A stretch of 64,000 nt of DNA from Cohnella sp. CFH 77786 (GTDB lineage Bacteria; Bacillota; Bacilli; Paenibacillales; Paenibacillaceae). The translations under genes and the position numbers were made by a program. The stretch lies in contig NZ_WJIB01000001.1 of NCBI RefSeq assembly GCF_019400745.1, forward strand, positions 372,001 through 436,000, read 5' to 3'. Positions 43,152-52,562 of this stretch are shown here, one piece after another. Under the pieces are notes generated by a model. It saw nothing but the letters and a program-made list of their open reading frames with translations. It was not told where the DNA came from and made no database searches. Positions within the stretch are counted from its first letter, which is position 1. Each line of letters begins with the position of its first letter.

Positions 43152-44396
43152 TTATATGAATTCCTTGAATAAGTTCTTGAACCATTCCTTGACCCCGGGC
43201 CGCGGCGCGACCGCGCCGGCCGCCTGCTTCGCCTTCGAGGGTCTTTTGGCCGGGGACGCCCCGCGGCTTCTGAAATACTTGGTGACGTACTGAATCATGC
43301 CGACCCCGCTGCTGAACGAAGGATCCCGCACGCCGATATAATCGGGCACCGCGATCCGGACGCTGGCCTCCAGCTCGCTCTGGGCAAGGGGCAGCACGCT
43401 CGGCATGGACACCGATCCGCCCGTCAGGACGTATCCGTTGATCTTGTCGAGATAGCCGAGGCGCCTAACTTCCTGGCGAACCATCTGGAATATTTCCTGC
43501 ATGCGGGGCTCGATGATGTTGGCGAGATCCACCTGGGAGAACTCCTTCTCCACGTTCGTCCCGACCCGCATCACCTTGAACTTCTGGTCCTCCGCGGCAT
43601 CTTCCACGCGGGCGCAGCCGAATTTGAGCTTGATCTTCTCGGCATGCTCCGTCTGCGTCTTGAGTCCGTAGCAGATATCGCTCGTTACGTAATCCCCGCC
43701 GATGGGCAGCGTGGAGACAGCGGCCAGGCTTCCGCCTTCGAACACCGCGAGCGTCGTGGAGCCCGCGCCGATGTCGACCAGGACGGTGCCCATTTGCTTC
43801 TCGTCCTTGGACAGCGCCATCATGCCGGAAGCGAGCGACATCAGGATGATGCCGGAAATCCGCAAACCGGCTTTCTCCACGCAGCGCATCAGGTTATGTA
43901 CGGCCGCTTTCGTTCCGGTGATGATCGTGCATTCCACTTCCAGCCGGACGCCGATCATGCCCCGCGGGTCCTGGATGTCTCCCAATCCGTCCACCAAAAA
44001 TTGTTTCGGAACGAGATTGATGATTTCCCTTTCGGGCGGAAGCGCAACTACGCGGGCGGCTTGCATGACCCGCTCGATGTCCTCCTGGCCGATTTCCCGG
44101 TCTTCGTTGGAAACGGCGACGACGCCGTGATTCGTCTGCAGGGCGATATGGTTGCCGGCGATGCCGACGTACACTTCGTCGATCGTGATGCCGACCATGC
44201 GCTCGGCGTGGTCGACCGCGCTCTTGATGGATTGAACGGTCTGGTCAATATCGACAATGGCGCCTTTGCGGATGCCTTCCGAATCCGCGGATCCGACGCC
44301 AATGATGTTAATGGCCCCGTTGCTGATTTCCCCGATAATCACCCGGATCTTGGACGTACCGATATCCAGGCTGACGATGAGGTCGTTGCTGCTCAA
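43152..44396 (-). CDS. ftsA: Cell-division protein FtsA
   Basis: Actin-like ATPase that anchors FtsZ to the membrane. The 414-residue protein has LIVSLDIGTSKIRVIIGE at the N-terminus (phosphate 1), the SHS2 (1C) domain, VLVDIGAGSTTLAVFEGG (phosphate 2), YVLTGGSVSMP (adenosine motif) and a C-terminal amphipathic helix KEWFKNLFKEFI that binds membrane. ATG at 44396 is preceded by GGGAGGTGCC. The 190-bp AT-rich leader (44397-44586) probably has promoters, as in B. subtilis, but none can be called with confidence. Confidence 0.98.
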   Translation of the reverse strand: MSSNDLIVSLDIGTSKIRVIIGEISNGAINIIGVGSADSEGIRKGAIVDIDQTVQSIKSAVDHAERMVGITIDEVYVGIAGNHIALQTNHGVVAVSNEDREIGQEDIERVMQAARVVALPPEREIINLVPKQFLVDGLGDIQDPRGMIGVRLEVECTIITGTKAAVHNLMRCVEKAGLRISGIILMSLASGMMALSKDEKQMGTVLVDIGAGSTTLAVFEGGSLAAVSTLPIGGDYVTSDICYGLKTQTEHAEKIKLKFGCARVEDAAEDQKFKVMRVGTNVEKEFSQVDLANIIEPRMQEIFQMVRQEVRRLGYLDKINGYVLTGGSVSMPSVLPLAQSELEASVRIAVPDYIGVRDPSFSSGVGMIQYVTKYFRSRGASPAKRPSKAKQAAGAVAPRPGVKEWFKNLFKEFI

Positions 44397-44586
44397 ACGG
44401 TGGCACCTCCCGTAGATCGATGAAAATGAGAGCGATGAAGGGATATATCCATATGTTTATTCCACATTCGCGAGGTTTTCCCTCTTTTTTCTACAATTTT
44501 TTTATCCTATGTGACGAGAAGGACCGCGGGATCTCATGCCGCTTGCCCTGCTTGGCCCATAGATGAAATTCTAGCATTCTTTTTCC

Positions 44587-45369
44587 TTATTGAGTAGTGC
44601 CGTTTTCCTTATGTTTATCGGCTTCCCCGGTTTCCGAGGGGGCGTTTTCCGCCGAAAAGGGCAAATAGGTGTCGGCCTCCAGCATCAGGATGCGTCCGGG
44701 CTCCCTGTTTTCCACAATTTCGCTAAGATAGGGAATTTTCTCCTGCAACTTGGAGATCGTCGTAATGACCTCGAAACGCGATCTTGTAAAAAGCTTGATG
44801 CGATCCGGATAGGAAGCCGAAGGATCCGGCTTGATTTCGGACAAATCGGTGAGAAGGTCGTCCGGCATCGACGCGAGCGCCTGGCACAGCGCCTTGCGGG
44901 CCGCATCGTCCGGCCTCCAGCCGGTCAGGATCGGCTTGTCCGGCAGAGAGCCGCTCTTCGCCGGGACGGCAAGACCGTTCTCGAGCACGACGCGGACGGC
45001 GCCGTCCGTCCCGATCTCCATGGCGACTTCTCCGTATTCCTGGACTCGGACCTCCACCGTGCCGGGAAATTTCTTGACCACCCGGACGTTTTTGACCGGC
45101 GGCAGCGCCTTCACGTTCCCTTCCAGCTTCGAGGAGCCCGGCGAGAAGAAAGAATCGCCCGGTACGATTCCGAGCGCTTTCTTCACCTCGGATTCCGACA
45201 AATGGTTCGTTCCGGTCACCCGGATATCTGCCACTTTGGACAAGGGCGACCTAAAAAACAGGACGACGAGCACGATGGCGAACAGCGCGATCAGGACGGC
45301 CAGCAGCTTGCTTATGCGCCGCCGCGGGACTTCGGGTTCCCGTTTCAGCGCGGGAATCCGCTCATTCAT
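44587..45369 (-). CDS. divIB: Division septum protein DivIB/FtsQ
   Basis: A 260-residue bitopic protein. The cytoplasmic basic N-terminus is followed by a TM segment (LLAVLIALFAIVLVVLFF), a POTRA domain starting VADIRVTGTNHLSESEVKKAL and the FtsQ/DivIB domain. It works with FtsL and DivIC in the late divisome. ATG at 45369 is chosen with AAGGAGGG 9 nt upstream; the frame extends further but without support. ylxW, ylxX and sbp, which lie between divIB and ftsA in B. subtilis, are absent. Confidence 0.94.
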   Translation of the reverse strand: MNERIPALKREPEVPRRRISKLLAVLIALFAIVLVVLFFRSPLSKVADIRVTGTNHLSESEVKKALGIVPGDSFFSPGSSKLEGNVKALPPVKNVRVVKKFPGTVEVRVQEYGEVAMEIGTDGAVRVVLENGLAVPAKSGSLPDKPILTGWRPDDAARKALCQALASMPDDLLTDLSEIKPDPSASYPDRIKLFTRSRFEVITTISKLQEKIPYLSEIVENREPGRILMLEADTYLPFSAENAPSETGEADKHKENGTTQ

Positions 45370-45448
45370 CTTACGTGCCCTCCTTGTCCTGACGTTAAGG
45401 CAAAAAAACGTCCCCGCGTCAGGAGACCGGCCCGCGCGGGGAATGCTG

Positions 45449-46732
45449 TCACCTAGCATGATGGGCAGCCAATCTTTCATTCGACTCCCGGACGATATCC
45501 CCGCCCAGCAACCGAAACATGTCTTCGATCCGTTCGTAACCCCTGTCGATATGATGAACCTGTTCGACGACCGTGCGTCCTTGGGCGGCGAGTCCCGCGA
45601 TCACGAGCGCAGCGCCTGCGCGCAAGTCCGTCGCTTCGACCGTCGAGCCGTACAGTACCGGAACTCCGCGTATGAACGCGTTGTTCAAATCGACGCGGAT
45701 GTCGGCACCCATTCGGCACAGTTCATCGACGTGTTTGAACCGTCCTTCGAAGATCGTTTCTTTCATCAGGCTCACGCCGTCCGAAAGCGCGAGAAGCGTC
45801 ATGACCTGAGCCTGAAGGTCGGTTGGAAACGCGGGATACGGAGACGTGACGACCCGCTCCACGGCTTTCGGGCGGGCGGACGCGCTGATTTTCATTATAT
45901 CACTGCCGACCTCGATTTGAACACCGGCACGCCGGAGCACGTGGATCAGGGAAGTCAAATGGGCGGGCTGAGCCCCTTCGATCGTTACGTCTCCGCGGGT
46001 GGCGGCAGCCGCTACCAGAACGGTGCCGGACACGATCCTGTCCGGGATGATCGCGAAATCGCCCCCATGGAACGCGGCAACTCCGTCGATCGTAATGGTG
46101 TCCGTGCCCGCCCCGCGAACCTGCGCCCCGATATGGTTGAGAAACGCTTGCAAATCCTGAATTTCCGGTTCCCTGGCGGCCCCGATAATCGTGGTCCTGC
46201 CTTTGGCCTTGACGGCGGCCATCATGATGTTCTCCGTCGCCCCTACGCTGGGGAAATCGAGGATGACTTCGGCCCCCCTCAGCTCCCGCGCGCGGCAGAC
46301 GATGCGGCTGCCCTTCTCCTGGATGTCCGCGCCGAGCGCCGCGAGCCCCCGGAGATGGAGATCGATTTTCCTCTCTCCGATCGCGCAGCCTCCGGGCTGA
46401 TAGAGCTGGACTTCGCCGAACCTGGCGAGCAGCGGGCCTGTCAGGAATACCGAGGACCGCATCTGCCTCATCAAGCTTTCGGGAATGTGGGAAGACGCGG
46501 CCAAAGAAGTATCGACAACGACCGAACGGCCGTCGTAGCGGGCTTTGCACCCCAAATCCCTTAAAATGTCGAGCATGACGTCAATGTCGAGCAGTCGGGG
46601 AACGTTGCGGATCGTCACGGTGTCCTCCGCAAGCAGGCTGGCGGCCAGAATCGGCAATGCGGCATTTTTGGCTCCGTGGATGCGAATGGTGCCCGAAAGC
46701 GGGTTTCCGCCTTCAATCACCAGTTTGTCCAA
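45449..46732 (-). CDS. murA: UDP-N-acetylglucosamine 1-carboxyvinyltransferase MurA
   Basis: First committed step of peptidoglycan synthesis: transfers enolpyruvate from PEP to UDP-GlcNAc. The 427-residue protein starts MDKLVIEGGNPLSGTIRIHG, and the active-site Cys lies in PGGCAIGERKIDLHLRG; a Cys at this place means normal fosfomycin sensitivity is expected. The RAGAALVIAGLAAQGRT block is also present. Its place between murB and divIB is the Paenibacillaceae arrangement; B. subtilis has murAA elsewhere. Confidence 0.97.
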   Translation of the reverse strand: MDKLVIEGGNPLSGTIRIHGAKNAALPILAASLLAEDTVTIRNVPRLLDIDVMLDILRDLGCKARYDGRSVVVDTSLAASSHIPESLMRQMRSSVFLTGPLLARFGEVQLYQPGGCAIGERKIDLHLRGLAALGADIQEKGSRIVCRARELRGAEVILDFPSVGATENIMMAAVKAKGRTTIIGAAREPEIQDLQAFLNHIGAQVRGAGTDTITIDGVAAFHGGDFAIIPDRIVSGTVLVAAAATRGDVTIEGAQPAHLTSLIHVLRRAGVQIEVGSDIMKISASARPKAVERVVTSPYPAFPTDLQAQVMTLLALSDGVSLMKETIFEGRFKHVDELCRMGADIRVDLNNAFIRGVPVLYGSTVEATDLRAGAALVIAGLAAQGRTVVEQVHHIDRGYERIEDMFRLLGGDIVRESNERLAAHHAR

Positions 46733-46749
46733 GGGGTTTCACCTCCGGG

Positions 46750-47655
46750 TTACAGCTCACCCATCAAGAGAACCTCCGGCACGAGTGTGATTCCGTTCCT
46801 GTCTTCGATTGTGCGCTGAATTCTCCCCATGAGGGCGAGAACGTCCTCAGCCGTCGCACCGCCGAGATTGACGATGAAGTTGGCGTGAATCGGAGAAACC
46901 TGGGCCCCGCCTACCCGCAGGCCCTTCAAGCCCGCGGCTTCGATCAGCCTCGCGGCGTGATCGCCCGGCGGGTTCCGGAACACGCTGCCCGCGCAAGGCT
47001 CCTGCAGAGGCTGCGTACGCCGTCTGCGGTCCTTGTAAGAAGCGAGCGCGGCCGCGATTTCCTTGCGATCGCCCGGCTCGAGCCGGAACGAGGCGCGGGT
47101 GACGATGCCCCTCTTCTCGTGCAGCACCGAATGGCGGTACGAGAAATTCATGCCCTCTCCGGTAAGCGTCGCTTCGCTTCCATCCACCCAAACGATGTCG
47201 GCTGACTGAAAGATGCGTGATACGTCCGAGCCGTGCGCGCCGGCGTTCATGTAGACGGCTCCGCCCACCGTGCCGGGAATTCCTCCCGCGAACTCCAGGC
47301 CGGTAAGCCCTTCTTTGCCGGCCACGACCGAAAGCTTGATGAAGGAATACGAGGCGCCTGCAGTCACCGTATTCCCTTCGAACCGGACGTCGTCGAATCC
47401 GTCGCCCAGCTTGACGACGGCTCCGCGAACGCCTTTGTCGGCCACCAGCGTGTTCGATCCGCGGCCCAGCACGTGCCAAGGAACGCCATGGCGGTGCAGA
47501 AGCGCAAGCGCAGCGGCTAGCTCCTCGCGATTCTCGGGGACGATCAGAATGTCCGCAGGACCTCCGATTTTCCATGTTGTATATGGGGCCAGCGGCTCCT
47601 GCAACCGCACGCGGCCCACAGGGGACCGCTGCAATTCCGCGACCAACTGCTGCAT
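46750..47655 (-). CDS. murB: UDP-N-acetylenolpyruvoylglucosamine reductase MurB
   Basis: FAD enzyme that reduces the MurA product to UDP-MurNAc. The 301-residue protein has the FAD-binding LGRGSNTLVAD and FAGGIPGTVGGAVYMNAGAHG, the proton-donor Ser in CAGSVFRNP and a C-terminal Glu in LVPEVLLMG; it is type II. ATG at 47655 is chosen with GGAGGA 8-9 nt upstream. The 226-bp gap to murG (47656-47881) is unusually long for this cluster and shows nothing I can identify. Confidence 0.97.
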   Translation of the reverse strand: MQQLVAELQRSPVGRVRLQEPLAPYTTWKIGGPADILIVPENREELAAALALLHRHGVPWHVLGRGSNTLVADKGVRGAVVKLGDGFDDVRFEGNTVTAGASYSFIKLSVVAGKEGLTGLEFAGGIPGTVGGAVYMNAGAHGSDVSRIFQSADIVWVDGSEATLTGEGMNFSYRHSVLHEKRGIVTRASFRLEPGDRKEIAAALASYKDRRRRTQPLQEPCAGSVFRNPPGDHAARLIEAAGLKGLRVGGAQVSPIHANFIVNLGGATAEDVLALMGRIQRTIEDRNGITLVPEVLLMGEL

Positions 47656-47881
47656 CCGGAAATTCCTCCTCCCGCGAGCCCGCGCCCGCCGGCAGCGGAC
47701 CGCGATATGGCTCGTTTTCCATGTCATCGTCCCCGAGGACCGGTCGCCGCCGCGTCCGGTCGTTACCGGATCACGGCTGCGGCAGTCACGATCACCCTGT
47801 ATCTTATGTCAGGCCGGAAGGCGTGGTGACAAACGCCTATGGCGCCCGCGATGCCGGACTCGGGAAACGTGATGTTAAGCG

Positions 47882-49000
47882 TTATGTATTCGATCCTTTG
47901 CGCATGATTCGAGAGAGCTGTTCGGCGATCGTGCGAGCCGCGTCCGGCATGCCCAGCCTGCGGGCCTCTTCCGACATCGAAGCCCGGCGCGCCCGGTCGG
48001 ACATGATGGCGGCAACGCTCGCGAACAGGGACTCGCCCGTCAAATCCTTCTCCAGGATCATGACGGCCGCCCCGGCGTCAGCCAGGCTGCGCGCGTTCGG
48101 CTCCTGGTGGTTGTTCGTCACGTTAGGCGACGGTACCAGGATGGAAGGCATGCCGATCGACGTGAATTCCGCGATCAGAGAGGCGCCCGCGCGGCTCACG
48201 ACAAGCGATGCGGCGGCCAGCACCTCGGGCATGTTGTGCACGTAGGGCACGACATGCACCCGGCCGGCGGCTTCCGTCGCAAGGCTGCGGATCCGGGACA
48301 GCGTCTCCTCATGGTATCTCTCGCCGGTGACGAATACGAGGTGCACGTCCGGCAGCTTGGACAGCATCGGCACCATGCCGATGGCCGCCTCGTTGATCGC
48401 GCGGGCGCCCCCGCTTCCGCCGACCGTGAGCACGAACGGCGTCCCCGGCGAAAGTCCCATCGAGGAGAACCCGCGTTTCGCGTCGGCGCCGATCACGGCG
48501 GACGCGCAGGGATTGCCGGCGTACACCGCGTCAGGGACTTTGGAGAAGAATGGCAGCGATTCCCGGAAGCTGACCGCGACGGCGTCCACGTACCGGCTTA
48601 GGAACTTGTTGGTCAAGCCGGGCACGACGTTCTGTTCGTGGATCAGCGTCGGAATGCCCAGCCGGGATGCGGCATACACGACGGGACCGCATACGTATCC
48701 CCCGGTGCCGACGACGGCGTCCGGGCGGAACGAGCGAAGCATCTGCTTGGAATTGCGTACTCCCTGCCAGAAACGGAAGACGGTCCGGACGTTCTCCCAA
48801 GAGAGCGAACGCCGGAACCCGGTAATGTCAAGTTCATGGAAAACGATGCCGTGCTGCGGTACGATTTTGCTTTCCATCCCCCGGCGGCCTCCGATGTACA
48901 GAAGCTCCGTTGCCGGATGTTCGGCTTTCAGAAACTTGCCGACGGCAAGGGCGGGATAAATATGGCCCCCGGTTCCTCCGCCGGTCAGGACGACGCGCAT
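47882..49000 (-). CDS. murG: Lipid II synthase MurG
   Basis: Membrane-associated glycosyltransferase (GT28) that adds GlcNAc to lipid I to give lipid II. The 372-residue protein has GGTGGHIYPALAV at the N-terminus, TVGGSGGARAINEA in the second domain and SRAGASLIAEF for the donor site. It starts 6 nt after spoVE, as expected for coupled translation. Confidence 0.98.
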   Translation of the reverse strand: MRVVLTGGGTGGHIYPALAVGKFLKAEHPATELLYIGGRRGMESKIVPQHGIVFHELDITGFRRSLSWENVRTVFRFWQGVRNSKQMLRSFRPDAVVGTGGYVCGPVVYAASRLGIPTLIHEQNVVPGLTNKFLSRYVDAVAVSFRESLPFFSKVPDAVYAGNPCASAVIGADAKRGFSSMGLSPGTPFVLTVGGSGGARAINEAAIGMVPMLSKLPDVHLVFVTGERYHEETLSRIRSLATEAAGRVHVVPYVHNMPEVLAAASLVVSRAGASLIAEFTSIGMPSILVPSPNVTNNHQEPNARSLADAGAAVMILEKDLTGESLFASVAAIMSDRARRASMSEEARRLGMPDAARTIAEQLSRIMRKGSNT

Positions 49001-49006
49001 GTACGG

Positions 49007-50104
49007 TCACCTCGAATATCGGGATAAATTGAGCAGGATGCCGAGCGCCGTGAGCAGCAGCGTGAGCGAAGAACCTCCGTAGCTGACGAGCGGCAGCGTA
49101 ATGCCCGTTACGGGCAGCATGCCGATGACGACGCCGATGTTGATAAGCACCTGGACGGCGATGATGCCGACGATGCCGGAAGCGAGCAGGCTGCCGAACG
49201 GATCGGAAAGCGTGATCGCCGTGCGCATCCCTCTCCAGATCAGGATCAGGAACAGCAGGAGCAGAAGCGCGCCTCCGATAAAACCGAGCTCCTCCGCCAG
49301 AATGGAGAAAATGAAGTCGGTTTGCGGCTCCGGCAAGTAATTGTATTTCTGCCTGCTCATGCCGAGCCCGAGACCGACCAGACCTCCCGGACCGATCGCG
49401 TACAGCGATTGAATCGATTGGTAACCGGCGCCGAGCGGGTCCTGCCACGGATCGAGGAACGCCGTGATCCGCTGCAGCCGGTACGGAGCCGCCGCGATGA
49501 GCGCGCCCAAGCCCGCGAGCCCGAGCAGCCCGAGACCTCCTAGATGGGTCACCCTTGCCCCGGCGACGTAGATGACCATGAGCGAAGCGCCGAACATGAC
49601 GACGCCGGTGCCGAGGTCGGGCTGCAGCATGATCAGGCCGAACGCCGCGCCCAGAATGGCGAGCGGCGGAAGCAGCCCCTCCCGGAACGAAGTCATCCGA
49701 TTCTGGCGCTCCGACATGAGACGGGCGAGGAACAGGATCATCGCCAGCTTCATGAATTCCGAAGGCTGGATGCCGAACGACCCGATCCCGAGCCAGCTTC
49801 GGGCGCCGCCCCGGACGACGCCAATCCCCGGAACGAGAACGATCAGCAGCAGGCCGAAGCAGAGCAGCAGCGCAGGCAAGGCCCATTTGCGCCAAGCCTG
49901 GTAATCCACGTTCATCGTGACGAACATGGCGCCGACGCCGAGCAGCGCGAACAGAAACTGGCGTTTCACGTAGTAATAGGGATCGCCGTAATCGTGAAAA
50001 GCGGCGACGGCGCTGGCGCTGTATACCATGACCACGCCGATGGCCAGTATGCCGAGCGTGGCGGCGATCATCCAGAGATCGGGAACGGAGCGGGACTTGG
50101 CCAT
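49007..50104 (-). CDS. spoVE: FtsW/SpoVE-family lipid II polymerase
   Basis: A SEDS-family membrane glycosyltransferase of about 365 residues with ten predicted TM segments, working with a class B PBP. Conserved blocks include QPSEFMKLAMILFLA, LQPDLGTGVVMF, GLGLGMSRQKYNYLPEPQTD, the acidic FSILAEELGF and LPLVSYGGSSL. In Bacillaceae the copy between murD and murG is SpoVE, which makes spore cortex together with SpoVD; with spoVD present in this cluster that name is used, but a vegetative FtsW role cannot be excluded. ATG at 50104 is preferred over GTG at 50116, with GAGGTG about 9 nt upstream. Confidence 0.93.
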   Translation of the reverse strand: MAKSRSVPDLWMIAATLGILAIGVVMVYSASAVAAFHDYGDPYYYVKRQFLFALLGVGAMFVTMNVDYQAWRKWALPALLLCFGLLLIVLVPGIGVVRGGARSWLGIGSFGIQPSEFMKLAMILFLARLMSERQNRMTSFREGLLPPLAILGAAFGLIMLQPDLGTGVVMFGASLMVIYVAGARVTHLGGLGLLGLAGLGALIAAAPYRLQRITAFLDPWQDPLGAGYQSIQSLYAIGPGGLVGLGLGMSRQKYNYLPEPQTDFIFSILAEELGFIGGALLLLLFLILIWRGMRTAITLSDPFGSLLASGIVGIIAVQVLINIGVVIGMLPVTGITLPLVSYGGSSLTLLLTALGILLNLSRYSR

Positions 50105-50151
50105 GAAACCTGACACCTCGCGTACCTGTGGAAGTAGGGACGGGCCCCCTT

Positions 50152-51585
50152 CTACAACGTATGCGCCGATTGCTTAAACATGCGGCCCCGGACCTCGTAG
50201 GATGGGAACATGTCCCAACTCGCGCAGGCCGGCGACAGCAGGATCGTATCCCCGGGCTGCGCCATGGCGGCGGCTTCTTCCACGGCCCTGCGCAGCGTGC
50301 CTTCGGCGTCACCCACAGGTTCGACGATTTTGACGGCCGCTAAACCGGCCGCCTCCGCGACTTTCGCGAGCTTCTCTCTCGTCTCCCCGAGCGCGACGAG
50401 CCCCTTCAGCCTCGTCCGGAAGACGGGCAGCAGCTCCAGGTAGTCGGATCCGCGGTCCAATCCTCCCGCGATCAGGATGAGAGGCGCCGGCAACGACAGA
50501 ACGGACATCGTCGTCGCCATCGGGTTCGTCGCCTTCGAGTCGTTGTAATAGTGCACGCCTTCGAATTTGCCGACGTATTCCAACCGGTGCTCCACGCCCC
50601 GGAACGTCCGGAGCGGCTCTTCCAGCCGGGCCGGATCGGCGCCCGCCGCCAGCGCCACGGCGATGGCCGCGAGCGCGTTCGCCGCGTTATGCCGGCCGGG
50701 AATGCCGAGTTCCTGGACCCGAAGGATGCGGGTCTCCAGCCCGTCGAAACCGCGGTATACGATCCAGCGCTCCTGCTCGGCTTCTCCATCCGACGGTTTC
50801 ACCGAGGGATAGGGAGGGATGACGCACACCCCGATCTCGAGATCCGAAACGAGGGAAAACGGCAGCTTGCGCGCGGCCGACCGCTTCGACAGCTCCCGGC
50901 AGGCGGCGTCGTCGGCGTTGTACACCGCGATATCGTCCTGCGTTTGGTTTTCGAACAATTTCGCCTTCGACTGGACGTAATCCTCCATGGAGCCGTGATA
51001 ATCGAGATGCGTTTCGGCGATATTCAGCAGGCATGCGACGCGGGGACGGAAATCGCGGGTCCCCTTCAGCTGGAAGCTGCTCAGCTCGGCCACCAGCCAG
51101 CCGTCCGGCGAAACTTCCTTCGCCGCTTCCGAGAGCGGGCGTCCGATGTTGCCGGCCACGACCGGGCGGAGCCCCGCGGCCTCGAGGAGCACGCCCGTCC
51201 ACGTCGTCGTCGTCGTTTTGCCGTTGGAGCCCGTGATGCCGATAATCGGCGCGCGGGACAGCTGTCCCGCGACCTCCACCTCGGTCACGATTTCGATGCC
51301 CAGCCGCAAGGCGTCCGCGACCGGCGGCGCCGAATACGGAATGCCCGGGTTTTTGACCAGCAGCGACGTATTCTCGTCGACAATGCCTTCCGGATGCCCC
51401 CCGCATACAACAGAAATGCCCAAAGCCGCGAGTTCCGCGGCTTCGGGACATTCCCCGCTATCCTTGCGGTCGTTCACCACGACGTCGGCTCCGGCGCCGT
51501 GGAACAGCTTGGCCGCGGCGACGCCGCTCCGTGCCAGTCCGAGGACGACGACCTTGCGTCCCCGGTAATCCGCTAGCTGCATCAT
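50152..51585 (-). CDS. murD: UDP-MurNAc-L-alanine:D-glutamate ligase MurD
   Basis: Adds D-Glu to the peptidoglycan stem peptide. The 477-residue protein has an N-terminal Rossmann-like VVVLGLARSG, the ATP loop [25 protein letters not shown] and HYYNDSKATNP motifs. It starts either at this ATG or one codon later. It lies 15 nt after mraY. Confidence 0.97.
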   Translation of the reverse strand: MMQLADYRGRKVVVLGLARSGVAAAKLFHGAGADVVVNDRKDSGECPEAAELAALGISVVCGGHPEGIVDENTSLLVKNPGIPYSAPPVADALRLGIEIVTEVEVAGQLSRAPIIGITGSNGKTTTTTWTGVLLEAAGLRPVVAGNIGRPLSEAAKEVSPDGWLVAELSSFQLKGTRDFRPRVACLLNIAETHLDYHGSMEDYVQSKAKLFENQTQDDIAVYNADDAACRELSKRSAARKLPFSLVSDLEIGVCVIPPYPSVKPSDGEAEQERWIVYRGFDGLETRILRVQELGIPGRHNAANALAAIAVALAAGADPARLEEPLRTFRGVEHRLEYVGKFEGVHYYNDSKATNPMATTMSVLSLPAPLILIAGGLDRGSDYLELLPVFRTRLKGLVALGETREKLAKVAEAAGLAAVKIVEPVGDAEGTLRRAVEEAAAMAQPGDTILLSPACASWDMFPSYEVRGRMFKQSAHTL

Positions 51586-51600
51586 ATGGTGTTAGCCCCT

Positions 51601-52560
51601 TTATATCTTGTACAAGAACAGACCCGCGGCGGCCAGCAGCAGCCCCGCGAACCAGAACGTCGTGACGACGCGCCATTCCGACCATCCCGACAGCTCGAAA
51701 TGATGGTGGATCGGGCTCATTTTGAAAACCCGCTTGCCCCTCGTCTTGAACGAGGCGACCTGGATGATGACGGAAAGCATCTCCACCACGAACACGCCGC
51801 CGATGACGACGAGCAGGATCTCCGTCTTCGTCAGGATCGCTACCGCTGCCAGCCCGCCCCCGATGCCGAGCGAACCCGTGTCGCCCATGAACACCTTCGC
51901 GGGGTGGGCGTTATACACGAGAAAGCCGAGCACGGCGCCGACCAGCGCGGCCGAAAACACGGCGGCCTGCGGCTCCGCCGCCTCCACCGCGATGACGGCG
52001 AAGGCTCCGAAAGCCAAGGCGCTCGTGCCGGACAACAGCCCGTCCAGCCCGTCGGTAAAGTTGACCGAGTTGCTCGACGCGAAGAACATAATGACCGCGA
52101 GAACGTAGTAGCCGAGCCCCAAATCCAAGGTGCCGCTTACGCCCGGAAATCCGATCGTCGTCGGATGGTGATGGTTATATAGGATTCCGCAAAATACGAG
52201 GGAAAACAGCAGCTGTCCGAAAAGTTTCTGCTTGGCGGTCAGCCCGAGGGAACGCTTGAACGCGATTTTGATATAGTCGTCGAGAAACCCGACGAGCCCG
52301 AAACCGAGAGAAGCGACCAGGATCGCCCAGAACTCGTAGCCCCGGTCGGAGAACTTCAGGTACGCGACCGTCAGGGCGAGCAGGATGATCACCCCGCCCA
52401 TCGTGGGCGTACCGGTTTTCTTCAGATGGGACTGCGGGCCGTCGTCCCTCACCTGCTGCCCGAACTTCAGGCGGCGCAGCAGCGGGATGAGCAGGGGCCC
52501 GAACAGGACCGCCAGCACGAAAGACACGCCCAGCGTAAGCAATACGGATCCGTAGTCCAT
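51601..52560 (-). CDS. mraY: Phospho-MurNAc-pentapeptide transferase MraY
   Basis: Integral membrane enzyme that makes lipid I. The 319-residue protein has about ten TM segments and the catalytic aspartates in FLDDYIKI and NFTDGLDGL, with [12 protein letters not shown] and the HHHFE motif (SPIHHHFEL) in the last cytoplasmic loop. It starts 2 nt after murF. Confidence 0.98.
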   Translation of the reverse strand: MDYGSVLLTLGVSFVLAVLFGPLLIPLLRRLKFGQQVRDDGPQSHLKKTGTPTMGGVIILLALTVAYLKFSDRGYEFWAILVASLGFGLVGFLDDYIKIAFKRSLGLTAKQKLFGQLLFSLVFCGILYNHHHPTTIGFPGVSGTLDLGLGYYVLAVIMFFASSNSVNFTDGLDGLLSGTSALAFGAFAVIAVEAAEPQAAVFSAALVGAVLGFLVYNAHPAKVFMGDTGSLGIGGGLAAVAILTKTEILLVVIGGVFVVEMLSVIIQVASFKTRGKRVFKMSPIHHHFELSGWSEWRVVTTFWFAGLLLAAAGLFLYKI

Positions 52561-52562
52561 GG

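Noticed and set aside
47656..47881. Promoter or small gene in the murB-murG gap
   Set aside because: Boxes such as TTGTCA and TAAGAT occur but at wrong spacing, and no frame has a ribosome-binding site.
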